Part shown: in pieces, positions 46,673-56,079 of the stretch
Position numbering within the stretch: position 1 is the stretch's first letter
How the letters are laid out: each line of letters begins with the position of its first letter
DNA from: Triatoma infestans
Taxonomy: Eukaryota > Arthropoda > Insecta > Hemiptera > Reduviidae
Length of the DNA stretch: 64,000 bases
Assembly: GCA_011037195.1 (NCBI GenBank)
Contig: JAAEAF010006514.1
Location: 1-64,000, forward strand
Direction: 5' to 3'
Translations under genes and position numbers: made by a program
Notes under the pieces: model-generated
The model's input: only the letters and a program-made list of their open reading frames with translations
Told to the model about the DNA's origin: nothing
Databases searched by the model: none

Positions 46673-47536
46673 ATTATTCTAAGAAGTTGAGGGCGAAACC
46701 CTACGCTATTCAAAGCCTCCCTGGGCCCATATAGCTACCCCTAAAAAATAACAACTACTGGGTCTGGAACAAAAGTCCAGTCCCAAGTGTTACCCATCTA
46801 AGTTTCACCGCAGACCGAACAAATCGGACCAAAACCTTAAAAGGACATAGCTTAAGATCCTCTACGGACATCCTATTCCGGCCGAAGATCCGGACACTCC
46901 GTCATCAGATGCATGGGTGTTTCCTCCTCCGTCTCACAAACTCTACAAAAGGGGTCAGGCATGAGTCCCATTGTATAAAGATGTCTCCTTAAGCCACAAT
47001 GCCCAATGAGGAAGCCAACCAGATGCCTGAGAGAGGTCCGTGAAAGACAACGGATCCCGCTACTTAAAGCTCCGTCTGGACCCCCCCAATGAGCATCTTA
47101 GACTGCCGACAACCCACAAGGATGAGAGGCCTGACAAACATGTGCCAGAAGACACACCAACGCAGGCTCTGGACCAATGAAAGGAAGAGAGGCGCCTAGT
47201 TTGGCATGCCTATCCACCTCCGCATTCCCAAAGATTCCCATATGACCTGTAACCAAGACCAGAATCACATCCTTCAATGAAGAAAAATCTTCCAGTCTTT
47301 TAGAACATTCCAATACCAATCTTGAAGTGAAGACACATGAGCTAAGCGCCTTCAACGCACCCTGGCTGTCCGAGCAGATACAAACACCTTTTAAATTAGT
47401 GTTACGCACCCTCTCATCCAAAATTACAGCAAAGAATTGCATAAACCTCAGCCTGGAAAACGGTGGCCCACTCACTAAGAGGCACCCTCAAATGGTCTCC
47501 CGTCTCAAAATAGACGGCAGCTCCAGACCTACCGTA
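46673..47536 (-). mobile_element. 5'-truncated RNase H LINE with 13-bp target duplication
   Basis: TCTCTTAATTATT flanks the insert (46660-46672 and 47537-47549). On the minus strand it opens inside an RNase H domain: SGAAVYFETGDHLRVPLSEW, ATVFQAEVYAIL, then after a frameshift VCICSDSQGALKALSS (catalytic D in SDSQ), SRLVLECSKRLEDFSSLKDV, VTGHMGIFGNAEVDRHAKLG (GH.G..GN..AD..A) and ASLPFIGPEPALVC. A second frameshift leads to the zinc tail GHCGLRRHLYTMGLMPDPFC, RVCETEEETPMHLMTECPDL. The 3' end runs into TAA repeats. One frameshift lies in the RNase H core, so it is dead. The reverse transcriptase is lost by truncation. The + ORF at 47327-47569 is antisense. Confidence 0.85.
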
Positions 47537-47549
47537 TCTCTTAATTATT

Positions 47550-49065
47550 CTAAGTGCCAGACATTATAGGCTGAACTATTTTCAGCTTCATTTGTGATTT
47601 ATCTTTACATTTATTACTCATTCCCCATACCGAAAGAAGGCAAAATAACACCTTCAAGGCATCCTGTTCTAGACTCCCATGTACGTTGTCTTTATATGTT
47701 CAGCTACATCAGCTGTTTCAAAGTAGACATTATAAACAACAAGATTAGAAAAGAGAGTCGAATGTGATTAGTAAAGTAATATATAAATATAAATGGTAAT
47801 TATTTTACACTTTGTACTTCCTTGTAAATATCATTTACTTAATTATTTTCTTCTATTCTCTACGTTTCATACAAGAAATATAAATGTCCAGTTTATGTTA
47901 AAAAAAGAAGTAATAATTTAATTATATATATAATGTATAGGTATATGTAAAAAGAAGGTAAGGCAGGAAACACTTCTGTGCAAAATAAAATATAAAAAAA
48001 AGTTTGCGGATTTCTCTCTCACTTCTTTGTATTAAAATGAAAAACTCTATATAGAAACGGTCTAGTCTAGGCAGAGGGAAAGTTGGGAATTTGTGAAGTT
48101 ACGTTTACATGTAATGCCTTAGCTATTAGAGTGAGAGTCAGGTTGGGAAAACCTGGGCAAGTTACTTGCTCTTCTGAGAGGAAGGGGTTGTTGTATAAGC
48201 AGGCGGAAAGCGAGAGAATGCTAATAGGGCTTTTCCCAGCCCTCAGGGGGTAAGATAGCACAGAATCCTGCACTGCCGCCGATATAAGGAGAACGGCATG
48301 GTTTTAGCAAGAGAGAGTGAGACAGTTTACTCATCAAAGAGAATCGCTTTCTCTCTGTCTCTCTCGGTACAATTTCAAACGGACAACAGACTAAAATTAA
48401 GCGTGAGATTTCTTATTTAGACTTTACTTTCAAACTCAATTAATACAAGAGTCCTTTTAAGTTTATAATTCATTTAGTTGGCCGCTAGAGGACGTTTACT
48501 TTTTATTAATACAAATTTACATATATTTAAGTAAATACTAATATCAATTCTTGTAATTATTTAAAGTAATATAATTAACTCATCTAAATAATTCACAAAA
48601 ACTGTTTTAACTCTTTTATAACACCAAGTTTTTTAACAAATTCACTTACTATCAGGAGGTTTCAGAGAATTTTCCAATGACTTTTATGTGAATTTCTCCA
48701 CTTTTCTTTAATTAACATGCCTTTATTAGTGTCCCAGTTCAGTGCTGGGCAACATTTTTTACAATTATGATATATTATTTATTTTTACGATCAAATTCAA
48801 AGTTACGAGTATTTCAAGATAATTTTGATAAAATCATTGTAATTTTAATTAATATATAAATTTATTTTAATATTAAGAAAATACGACTTACACGATATAT
48901 ACGGCTTAAATGGAAATTTTGAAACAAATCGTGAAAAAAAAAGTTATGGTACACACAAAAACCATTTTTTTCTTTTTCTATTTACATATTCAAATATGGG
49001 CCAGCTCACTTGCGAGCTTTACAGATAGTGATCGGTAGTAAAATGTCACAGCTCTGGGTTTCAGT
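47550..49065. other. No recognisable gene
   Basis: A GC-richer block at 48060-48370 contains GGTTGGGAAAACCTGGGC and TCTCTCTGTCTCTCTCGG. It could be part of an LTR or satellite, but I see no ends. The ORF at 48067-48273 lacks motifs. Confidence 0.4.
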
Positions 49066-49072
49066 CTTCTAG

Positions 49073-49400
49073 ATGCTGTAGGCTCTCTATGTGGTAGTGT
49101 AACGTTGAACATACTATCTAAAGGGTTAAGAAGAAATTGGCTGGTAATTTAGCCATGTATATGTGAATGTCTGATATTTCAAGTTCTCTATGTATTTGTG
49201 TGTTCCTGGTAACCCAAGGGGCGTTTAATGCAATTCTTAGTACTTTATTTTGAAAAGTCTACGTTGGTTTTGCCAGTGTGTTGCTAGCTGTTATCCAAAC
49301 TGGGCAGGTATATGTCAGAAAAGTGGTCTGTGGAGTGTCTTGTAGAAAAGTACGGTACATTAGTGTCTGAGTGGGGTGTTTCTGTTAATAAGTGGGTATA
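49073..49400 (-). pseudogene. Jockey-like reverse transcriptase C-terminus
   Basis: Minus-strand reading gives TTFLTYTCPVWITASNTLAK, a stop, then TFQNKVLRIALNAPWVTRNT, QIHRELEISDIHIYMAKLPA and NFFLTL, another stop, and HYHIESLQHLED. This is the Jockey thumb signature (+P.L.YACPVW..A..T......Q.FQNK.LRI...APW..RN...H..L.I). Only two in-frame stops in about 95 codons, so decay is moderate. 5'-truncated upstream of CPVW. Confidence 0.8.
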
Positions 49401-49679
49401 ACTATTTCATTCCGGGTGTATGCTTGGTATAGTTTAGAGTTGGTGAGAGCAAGGACTACGCTATTTATTTTTTTATAAATTTCATTTATTTATAAACTAA
49501 ATTAATCGGAATTGTTTAATAATCTCAAGCATGTTGAATTTGGTAAGTATTTGAAATAGCAAGATAGATGTAAATTTCTTACAGGGCCCTAAATATGAAC
49601 CATAAATCGTGTTGATTAAAAACTAATTTTGAAAAACCATTTCCGCTACAAATAAGTTGATGCAAACTGTATTCTTATA

Positions 49680-50100
49680 GTTTTTGCACTTACTATTCTG
49701 TAAGAGGAGTAATTTTCATCAAGAATATAATATGTTTTGAGGTCCTTTGAATATTGGAAAGAACAAAAAATGTTTCTAGCCAATGATCTGGATTTGTGTG
49801 TGTGTGTGTTTTTATTTGTGTGTGAACAAAATATCTCAATAGCAGGAAACTCGAACTTGATATTCCGGTATTAGCTGCCATTACCGGAAGTGCAACTTTA
49901 ATGACGTTTCTTCAGTTTTTCGTGATTTTTTTGCTAAAATGACTTCAACGAAATTCTTTAAATTTTGTACACTATCTATATCACTTTTATTTGAAACATT
50001 TTTCTGGAAAAATTGTGCGGTGGGGGGTCTGACGGGATAGTATTGTTAAGCTTTCCTGTAAAATAGCAATTCAGTACAATAAGTAATGCAATCCGAAGAG
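49680..50100 (+). repeat. Family R copy, 5' half
   Basis: Degenerate 5' palindrome (CTTACTATTCTGTAAGAG), GTTTTGAGGTCCTTTGAATA, (GT)n at 49796-49808, AAACTCGAACTTGATATTCC, ATTACCGGAAGTGCAAC (junction at 49883) and part of one monomer. Broken near 50100. Confidence 0.65.
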
Positions 50101-50280
50101 AGGGATCCAAAGCAGAGTGAGAGAGAGAGAGAGACAGGATCACTCGCTAGTCAGATGATTTTCTTTGTTGGCCGTTAGTTGTAAGATGAAACAAAAATGT
50201 ATGGGCTTATCGACCAATTCAAATTTAAAAAAAAAACAATAAAACTAATTTTTAATTGTTTTTAATAGTTAAAAAAAGTT

Positions 50281-50314
50281 CGACGTTTCGGCAAACTTTG
50301 TTTGCCTTCTTCAG
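50281..50314 (-). ncRNA. Hammerhead-like CTGA-hairpin-GAAAC motif
   Basis: On the minus strand: CTGAAGA, one A, then GGCAAAC-AAA-GTTTGCC (perfect 7-bp hairpin), then GAAAC GTCG. The order matches the hammerhead core (CUGANGA, stem II, GAAA), except for one extra base between CUGANGA and stem II. Hammerheads of this general form are known in Penelope-like elements and other retroelements. Catalysis cannot be judged from sequence, and stems I and III are not clear. Confidence 0.45.
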
Positions 50315-50462
50315 GAACAATACAACAACAACAAAAATTATAACACAAAATAAAAACAATACATAAGTGTGATTACTGTGGGACTGCTAAGTCTGTAATG
50401 AAGGAATGTATGTTGTAAGGCTGGCAGCCGGGAGAAAGGAGGGACCGTTATGTATGGTTAAG

Positions 50463-50682
50463 TTGTGTGTGGGGAATGTTATGTATGGTTAAGTATGGAG
50501 TGGGGGTAGAAAATTACATTTTTATTTATTTTTTTCTCAGGGTCTTTTTAAGGAAACAGAGGATTTAATTTTCTTCCCATTACAATTATATCCTCTGTTT
50601 CCTTAAAAAATCCTGAGAAAAAAAATGTAATTTTCTACCCCCACTCCATACTTAACCATACATAACTTTCCCCACACATAAC
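50463..50682. repeat. Large palindrome, arms about 93-104 bp
   Basis: Left arm 50463-50566 (GTTGTGTGTGGGGAATGTTA ... AAGGAAACAGAGGAT) and right arm 50590-50682 (ATCCTCTGTTTCCTTAAAAA ... ACTTTCCCCACACATAAC) are inverted copies with few mismatches. The left arm has extra bases in its T/A-rich middle. The loop is 23 bp. It lies next to the hammerhead-like motif and probably belongs to the same element. Confidence 0.85.
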
Positions 50683-50825
50683 GTGTGATGAAAAGTGGGA
50701 AGCTACCTAATGTAGCGCCCTAGCTAGCGAAGGCCGGAACTAAACGACGTGGAGAACTGCGGCGTGCTTACCACATGCCCTACCCCCTATCATCAAATCG
50801 TCGTCTGGCAAGCCTTGGCCCTTTA

Positions 50826-50925
50826 TAGGGTACATCCTTAAAACATGTATTTCCGGTTGAAATTCAATTTGTGGAATTTGGCACGATCGTAATATTTCCT
50901 GTTACCCAGAGAAAGATTACGTAAT
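50826..50925 (-). repeat. Family R 5' end fragment
   Basis: CCTTAAAACATGTATTTCCG, GTTGAAATTCAATTTGTGGA, GGCACGATCGTAATATTTCC and CCCAGAGAAAG match the inverted 5' block and terminus. Confidence 0.6.
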
Positions 50926-51545
50926 AAATTTTATTAGTGGAATCTTTTGTCATACTGTTTTTGTTTGTTAAGTTATTATTCCGTTCTTAGACATATGTAG
51001 ATATAATGTGTATACATGATCCAGTTTTTATTTTTATTTTTTTAAATAATAATAATCTGCATCATTTTGGGACCTCCAATATATATAAATGAGGAAAACG
51101 TCTTTTGAAAATCAGAGTTAAAAGAAATACTTTTTACACCAGTTAGTGAATATTAATTCAATCAACCAATGTTTAAAAAAAAATAAAAAATTAAATCGTT
51201 ACTTTATATTCCTTAAAAAAAAAAAAAAAATTAAAAAAGAAAAAACATTATTTTTATTAATTACCCACGATTAAAGAAAACATACAAGACCTAGAAAATA
51301 TTAAATATTAATAGTTTTGTTTGCTTAATAAACCAGACAGCTTTAGGGGGTAAGACAGAATAACCAAGAGTAATCAAAGTTTTAAGCTACACTACAAATT
51401 CCCTACATCCAAGAAACTTTTCAATTAATAAAAACACTAGAACTTTTAGAGCTAAACTGTAAAAGAAGAGTTTTTTGAAAAGTTTTTCTATTAAATTATT
51501 CGATTTTTTTTTTCCTTCTTTTGGAATTAATACATTTTTTTTAGT
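50926..51545. other. No recognisable feature
   Basis: AT-rich, with long A runs at 51176-51240. Confidence 0.45.
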
Positions 51546-51549
51546 ATTT

Positions 51550-52290
51550 ATACATTCTGTAACTCTATAAGAGGAAGTATTACGATCGTATCAAATTATA
51601 GAAATTGAGTTTTCACCGGAAGTAAATGATTTCAGCCATCCGGAATACAAAAAAAAAAAAACAAGAATGTTCTAAGCGAATGATCTGGTGGTGTATGTTT
51701 TTGTGAACAAAATATCGTCCTAAACTATTTAAACATACAAATGCTTATCACTTTTGTTTGAAACATTGTCCAGGGAATTATTATTATTTTTTTTTTAAGG
51801 TTTCTAAGGTAACGCTTAAATTTTTCACTAAACAACCACTTCAATATGGACTATCTGGATGTGGGAAACCCTGCTGACAATGAACCAGTCCCCAGTCATC
51901 TTCCCGGCCGAGTGTTCACTGCAAACTTCAAACTTAACACAAGACACGACTCCCTTTACAAGCACCTGCATAGATTCTACTACATGTAGCCGCAATGAAT
52001 ACATGAACAAAGAACACATTTCAAAATGTCCTGTCTTAATAAATGATGCGGAAGAAGCTACAAACACGGCAGATGGGCTCACCTTGAGTAATAAAAATAC
52101 TGGGTAGCTAGAAATAAATTGGCATCTTGCCAATAGATTTGGCATAAGAAAAAAATAAAAAATATGGCTATCACTTATATAGTATAATTCCTATCATCAT
52201 CTATACAATAATTTACGTACTTTAGAAAGTATGCTAGAATTCCAAATTTGAAGAAAATCCATTAACCGGAAGTGCCACGAAGAAGATAGC
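51550..52290 (+). repeat. Family R copy interrupted by a LINE tail
   Basis: AACTCTATAAGAGGAAGTAT, GAGTTTTCACCGGAAGTAAA and AGCGAATGATCTGGTGGTGT mark the 5' part. A monomer starts at about 51740 and, after the LINE piece, ends with TGAAGAAAATCCATTAACCG and GAAGTGCCAC near 52275. Confidence 0.6.
51855..52150 (+). pseudogene. LINE C-terminal zinc-tail fragment (tentative)
   Basis: One frame reads VPSHLPGRVFTANFKLNTRH, then DSLYKHLHRFYYM. Another continues SRNEYMNKEHISKCPVLIND then AEEATN. The spacing fits the tail that follows RNase H or RT in LINEs (L...RTGH..L..HLHR+....C..C...E...H+L..CP.L). A final WVARNKLASC segment precedes an A-rich stretch. There are frameshifts and a stop between the two parts. 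Lower confidence because only the tail is left. Confidence 0.5.
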
Positions 52291-52435
52291 CAGAAAGATG
52301 GTACCCTTCAGGAAGGACGGCCTGTAAATGGGGAAAGAGATACAAAAAGAACTCTGGCCGGCAGGGAACTCGGTGAGGAAGATTTCTGCTAGAATGTTCT
52401 GAAATGATAAAGAATTCTAAAGATCTAGATTATAT

Positions 52436-52666
52436 CTGGTATTTTATTACTCGATATACAACGTAATGTTTCTGTTACTTGTTACTCACACTTGTTGGTT
52501 GTATATGAAACATTACGTCGAAGTGAACTCTTTACACGAACTTGATGAATTTGCTGTGACGATGGATGAAAATCCGAAACCGGTCAGGAAGAAAATAAAT
52601 ATGCATGCTACGACGGATAAAATACCAGCTGTTATCCAGCATTGCGGATCCATCCACATATTCAAC
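52436..52666 (+). mobile_element. 231-bp short element with 13-bp target duplication
   Basis: ATCTAGATTATAT occurs at 52423-52435 and 52667-52679. The element contains an inverted pair ACGTAATGTTT (52460) / AAACATTACGT (52509). It has the motif CGATGGATGAAAATCCGAAA then CCGGTCAGG at 52558-52587, and ends GTTATCCAGCATTGCGGATC then CATCC. That end parallels GCTTTCCAGCTCTGCGGACC of the 54.2-kb foldback element. It looks like a short retroelement of the same architecture but a different sequence family. The ORF at 52466-52672 spans it and is not a gene. Confidence 0.7.
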
Positions 52667-52689
52667 ATCTAGATTATATGTTTGAAGAG

Positions 52690-52855
52690 AATTAATTCAA
52701 TTACAACTGTGTAAGTTCCAGTAAGGCAAAGTAGTGTGAGTGTTTCACACCCGATTTTTTTTTTTTTTTTCACTCAGGGTACCTCAAAATGTTGATTTCC
52801 GATAAGTACTTAATATTGGCAATTTGATACTTCCTCTTAAAGCAGAGAGAGAAAG
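52690..52855. repeat. Family R 3' end abutting an inverted 5' block
   Basis: AGTAGTGTGAGTGTTTCACA then a T run to 52770 is a + strand 3' end. It is followed at once by CACTCAGGGTACCTCAAAAT and GATACTTCCTCTTAAAG, the inverted 5' block of another copy. The junction is the T run of that outer copy. Confidence 0.65.
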
Positions 52856-53081
52856 AAATACAAATTACGTTATAATATTGTCTAAGCATGGAACATTTCA
52901 TTCTTTTCTTTTATTTTTAACGCGACTGAACCATAGAATTTTGTTTGCAGTTGTTTTATGTCATAGTTACGGCGGAAACAATACGAAATAAATTGATATA
53001 GTTTGTAATTTAGAGATCATCAGATGTTATTAGAAAATAGGCTTTGATTTTTTTATTGGAACCGTAGGATTTGGAGAAGCA

Positions 53082-53285
53082 TTTAAAGTAAAGTCATGCC
53101 TATTTTTTCAGGCGGGCTTAACGTCCAACTACCAAATTAGGTGTCGTAGACGGGAGCGGAAGCACCTACTTTACTGTTAACATTTTTCATACCAATATAA
53201 AATTTAGCAGTTATACGCGGGACTCGAACTGTGGTCCTCCCACTTACCAGTCCATGCTCATAACCACTACACCAACACCCGCCCC
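53082..53285 (-). repeat. tRNA-derived SINE, second family (204 bp)
   Basis: Flanked by TGGAGAAGCA (53072-53081 and 53286-53295). On the minus strand it begins GGGGCGGGTGTTGGTGTAGT then GGTTATGAGC (A box region), followed by GGACCACAGTTCGAGTCCCG (B box), then an unrelated body. The head closely follows a tRNA plan. Its body differs from the SINE at 5.6 and 61.2 kb. The minus ORF at 53137-53391 overlaps the SINE and is not a gene. Confidence 0.8.
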
Positions 53286-53366
53286 TGGAGAAGCAATTGA
53301 ATGTTTTTAAACTGATGGAAAGCATCCGCACTGAATATAAAAAAAAAGAAGAAGGAAATGCAATTA

Positions 53367-53713
53367 TGTAGGGGTAGTGAACCCCCACCACTCATCCACT
53401 TTAGCGGAGAGAAACAGCCCCTCTCGCAAAGAGAGGAGAGGCTTGGCCAGTATATATATATATATATATATGAGAGATAGGCATTGAGACATCATTCAGA
53501 TAGAATTCTGTTGATTTACACATCAGTTTAACATCGCTCCGTTCATATCTTCTTAGCCACGTCAGTCTGTCAGTTCAGTTCAGTTCAGTTAGTGTAAAGT
53601 CCTTGGCAGTCAGTCATATACATATATATCAATTATATATCTTAAACCAAATCTTAAGGTGTTATTTATCACTCATCAAGCAACAACCTACATCTCCTCA
53701 CAACACCCTTACA
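53367..53713. mobile_element. Solo LTR, family C (347 bp, tentative)
   Basis: Starts TGTAGGGGTAGTGAACCC and ends CACAACACCCTTACA, with ATTA on both sides (53363-53366 and 53714-53717). Internal (TA)n at 53450-53471 could serve as a TATA region, and a CAGTT tandem lies at 53572-53590. TGTAGGG/CCCTTACA are imperfect inverted termini as in Ty3/gypsy LTRs. AT-rich flanks make a 4-bp duplication weak evidence by itself. Confidence 0.6.
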
Positions 53714-53717
53714 ATTA

Positions 53718-54235
53718 TGTAAAACTATTTTCAATTAACAATGACATATGTTGTTTGTTAATTGAAATAAAAATTGAAAACATTGTGATAAATAAACAAT
53801 AATGATTTAAAAGAGTTTTATCACTTTCTTGTTTATAACGTTAAAATACAAAGCAGTAAGTTGGCTTAATTAAGGAAGAGCTTGGTTACACTTTAACGAA
53901 AGAGTGATGTATCCCAAGCTTTAGGGATTTCAATAAACCTCATTCCAGTAATCCCTAGAAAGGCTTTGTTAATTTCCTTGCAAAATTAATTAAATATATT
54001 ACTGTATCCTAATAATGCAGGAAGATTTGCCAGTACTTTATTTTATACAATTTAATCATTCTTTTTTTAGTAAATAGAGATTTATGAAATGAGTAATTTA
54101 TTTTATTAAATAAAGAAAATTAAACAAATTTAAATTATAATCCTTGTTTTTTTTTTTCTGGCCATAATTAAAATTTCATCAGGTAAAGTTTTGTGGATAT
54201 AAACTATAAAACACTATAAAAGCCGACTGACTGAT
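53718..54235. other. No recognisable feature
   Basis: AT-rich non-coding sequence. Confidence 0.45.
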
Positions 54236-54560
54236 CAGATATAATATCTTCGTAATAGCCTGATTCATTTTATAGTCCTCGACCAATATCGGGCGTGTTT
54301 GTCCCCATCATCGGGATGTCTTGATAAAACATTGCGATAACACAAGAATTGCACAGAGCAAAATCAGGTTATTCACGATTGTATTGATTGCAAACTTATT
54401 GATTTTTTTACACTGTTCAAGTCTGTGTTATCGCACTGTTTTATCAAGGCATTCTGATCAAGGACAAATGCCTGAAATTGGTTGATTGCCACAAAATTAA
54501 GTAGGATATCACATGGAAAATATCTCTGATGCTTTCCAGCTCTGCGGACCAACCACCACA
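54236..54560. mobile_element. Foldback short element, best two-armed copy
   Basis: The left arm (CAGATATAATATCTTCGTAA, TAGCCTGATTCATTTTATAG, TCGACCAATATCGGGCGTG, AAACATTGCGATAACACAAG) is matched inverted by the right arm (GTGTTATCGCACTGTTTTAT, ATTCTGATCAAGGACAAATG, GGTTGATTGCCACAAAATTA, GGAAAATATCTCTGATGC). The right arm extends further to GCTCTGCGGACCAACCACCA. Arms are about 150 bp around a loop of about 30-50 bp. No clear target duplication. The minus ORF at 54373-54576 is its by-product. Confidence 0.7.
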
Positions 54561-54639
54561 AACGGATTACTCTCAAAGGGTATAACTTGTTAGAAAAACA
54601 ATCTAGAATGTTCGATGAGTTCTTTCTTCTTCTGGCAGA

Positions 54640-54943
54640 GCCTACCTTTTACGAAATCATTCGTTTTGCTTTTATGTTTTTCTAGAATTTTTTAGAAGTA
54701 CTATTAGCTTTAAAAATGTTTATTTTACTTTTAGAAAAAGGGCTACAACTATTATTTAAAACATTTTTTTTTTATAGGGAAGTGGTGGGGTTATACATTC
54801 CTCTAAAATACTTATCAGTTTTTTATACAATTCTGTCATGTAAAAAATATTATTCAAAATTAAATATGTTGCCAAAATTCCAAATTTGAAGAAAATCGGT
54901 TGACCGGAAGTGCATCTTTACTAATTGTTGCTTTCTCCATAAA
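54640..54943 (+). repeat. Family R fragment
   Basis: A diverged monomer with AAAGGGCTACAACTATTATT, GGAAGTGGTGGGGTTATAC, AATTCCAAATTTGAAGAAAA and TTGACCGGAAGTGCATCTT (54900). It faces the inverted full copy that follows. Confidence 0.6.
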
Positions 54944-55800
54944 CAAATCTACTGTGAAACACTCACACAACTTTTTTTTTACTCCAGTTCTCAAAATTAT
55001 AATTGACAAATTTTTTAGTTTGTGTACCAACTTTAATGAAATTCGACGAAAACTGAAAAAACTGTTCAGTAGAGACGCACTTTCGGTTTACTAATTTATG
55101 TGAAACTCGGAATTTTGGCCATCTATTTATTTCTAATTAATTTTGTTTGGATGGTAGTATGGTACATTGCACTTTATAGAAAAACATAACCCCACCCCTC
55201 CCCTAAAAGTGCTCTTAAATGAATTTTCCCAGAAAAATATTCTAAATAAAAGTTGTAGATCTTTTTATGTTTAGTTTATATATAAAGTTTCAAGAAAATC
55301 GTAGAAGCCATTTTTGAGAAAATCGCGAAAAAGTGAAAAAAATCATTTAGTGAAGTGTCGAAGTAAACGCACTTCCGGTTAACCGATTTTCCTCAAACTC
55401 GGAATTTCAACAACATATTCAATTCTAATTAACATTATTTAGATGACAGAATTGTCATGACTAAGAAGAAACTGAAATAGCGGTTTAGAGGTAAATCTAA
55501 CCCCCCTCACCCAAAAGTGCCCTTAAATTTATTTTACCAAAGAAATGTTTCAAATAGAAGTTGTAGGTCTTTGTATGCGAAGTTGATATACAGAGTTTGA
55601 AGAGAATCGTTAGAGCCATTTTTAAAAAATCGCAAAATTGTAAAAAAAAAACAACTAGTAAAGTGGTACTTCCGGTTGAGGAATTTTGACAGATAACCTA
55701 CTGTCAGATCCCATGGTGATACCTAAACGGAATATCAAGTTTCAAGTTTCTACGGTTTTTCGTTTTTGAGCTATGCTGTTCACATACAACATACACAACA

Positions 55801-55834
<34 letters not shown>

Positions 55835-55956
55835 CATTTTCTAAAAACCAATTTTTTGGACTCAGGGGATCTCAAAACGGATATTTCCGGTGAAAACTCG
55901 ATATCGAAACTTTGACACGATTACAATACTTCCTCTTACTAGGAGTAAGAGAAAGT
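54944..55956 (-). mobile_element. Complete family R element, inverted
   Basis: Begins AATCTACTGTGAAACACTCA (3' hairpin) and TTACTCCAGTTCTC. Monomer junctions at about 55079 (CACTTTCGGTT), 55370 (CACTTCCGGTT) and 55668 (TACTTCCGGTT). (CA)n lies at 55802-55831. It ends in CCTCTTACTAGGAGTAAGAG then AAAGT at 55956. Length 1,013 bp, very close to the copy at 17897-18910. Confidence 0.85.
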
Positions 55957-56079
55957 AATACGGATGGATTTCATAAAAACTTTGGTATACTAATCTGTAC
56001 CAAACGGTGACCTACTATTTTCCAAAAAAGTTCATTCTAGGGAATTTTGTTGAAGAGATGAAGCTATATTTTCCTCAAG

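Noticed and set aside
53367..53713. tRNA or promoter interpretation of the TATA-rich segment
   Set aside because: The TG...CA ends and ATTA repeats fit a solo LTR better, although the evidence is moderate.
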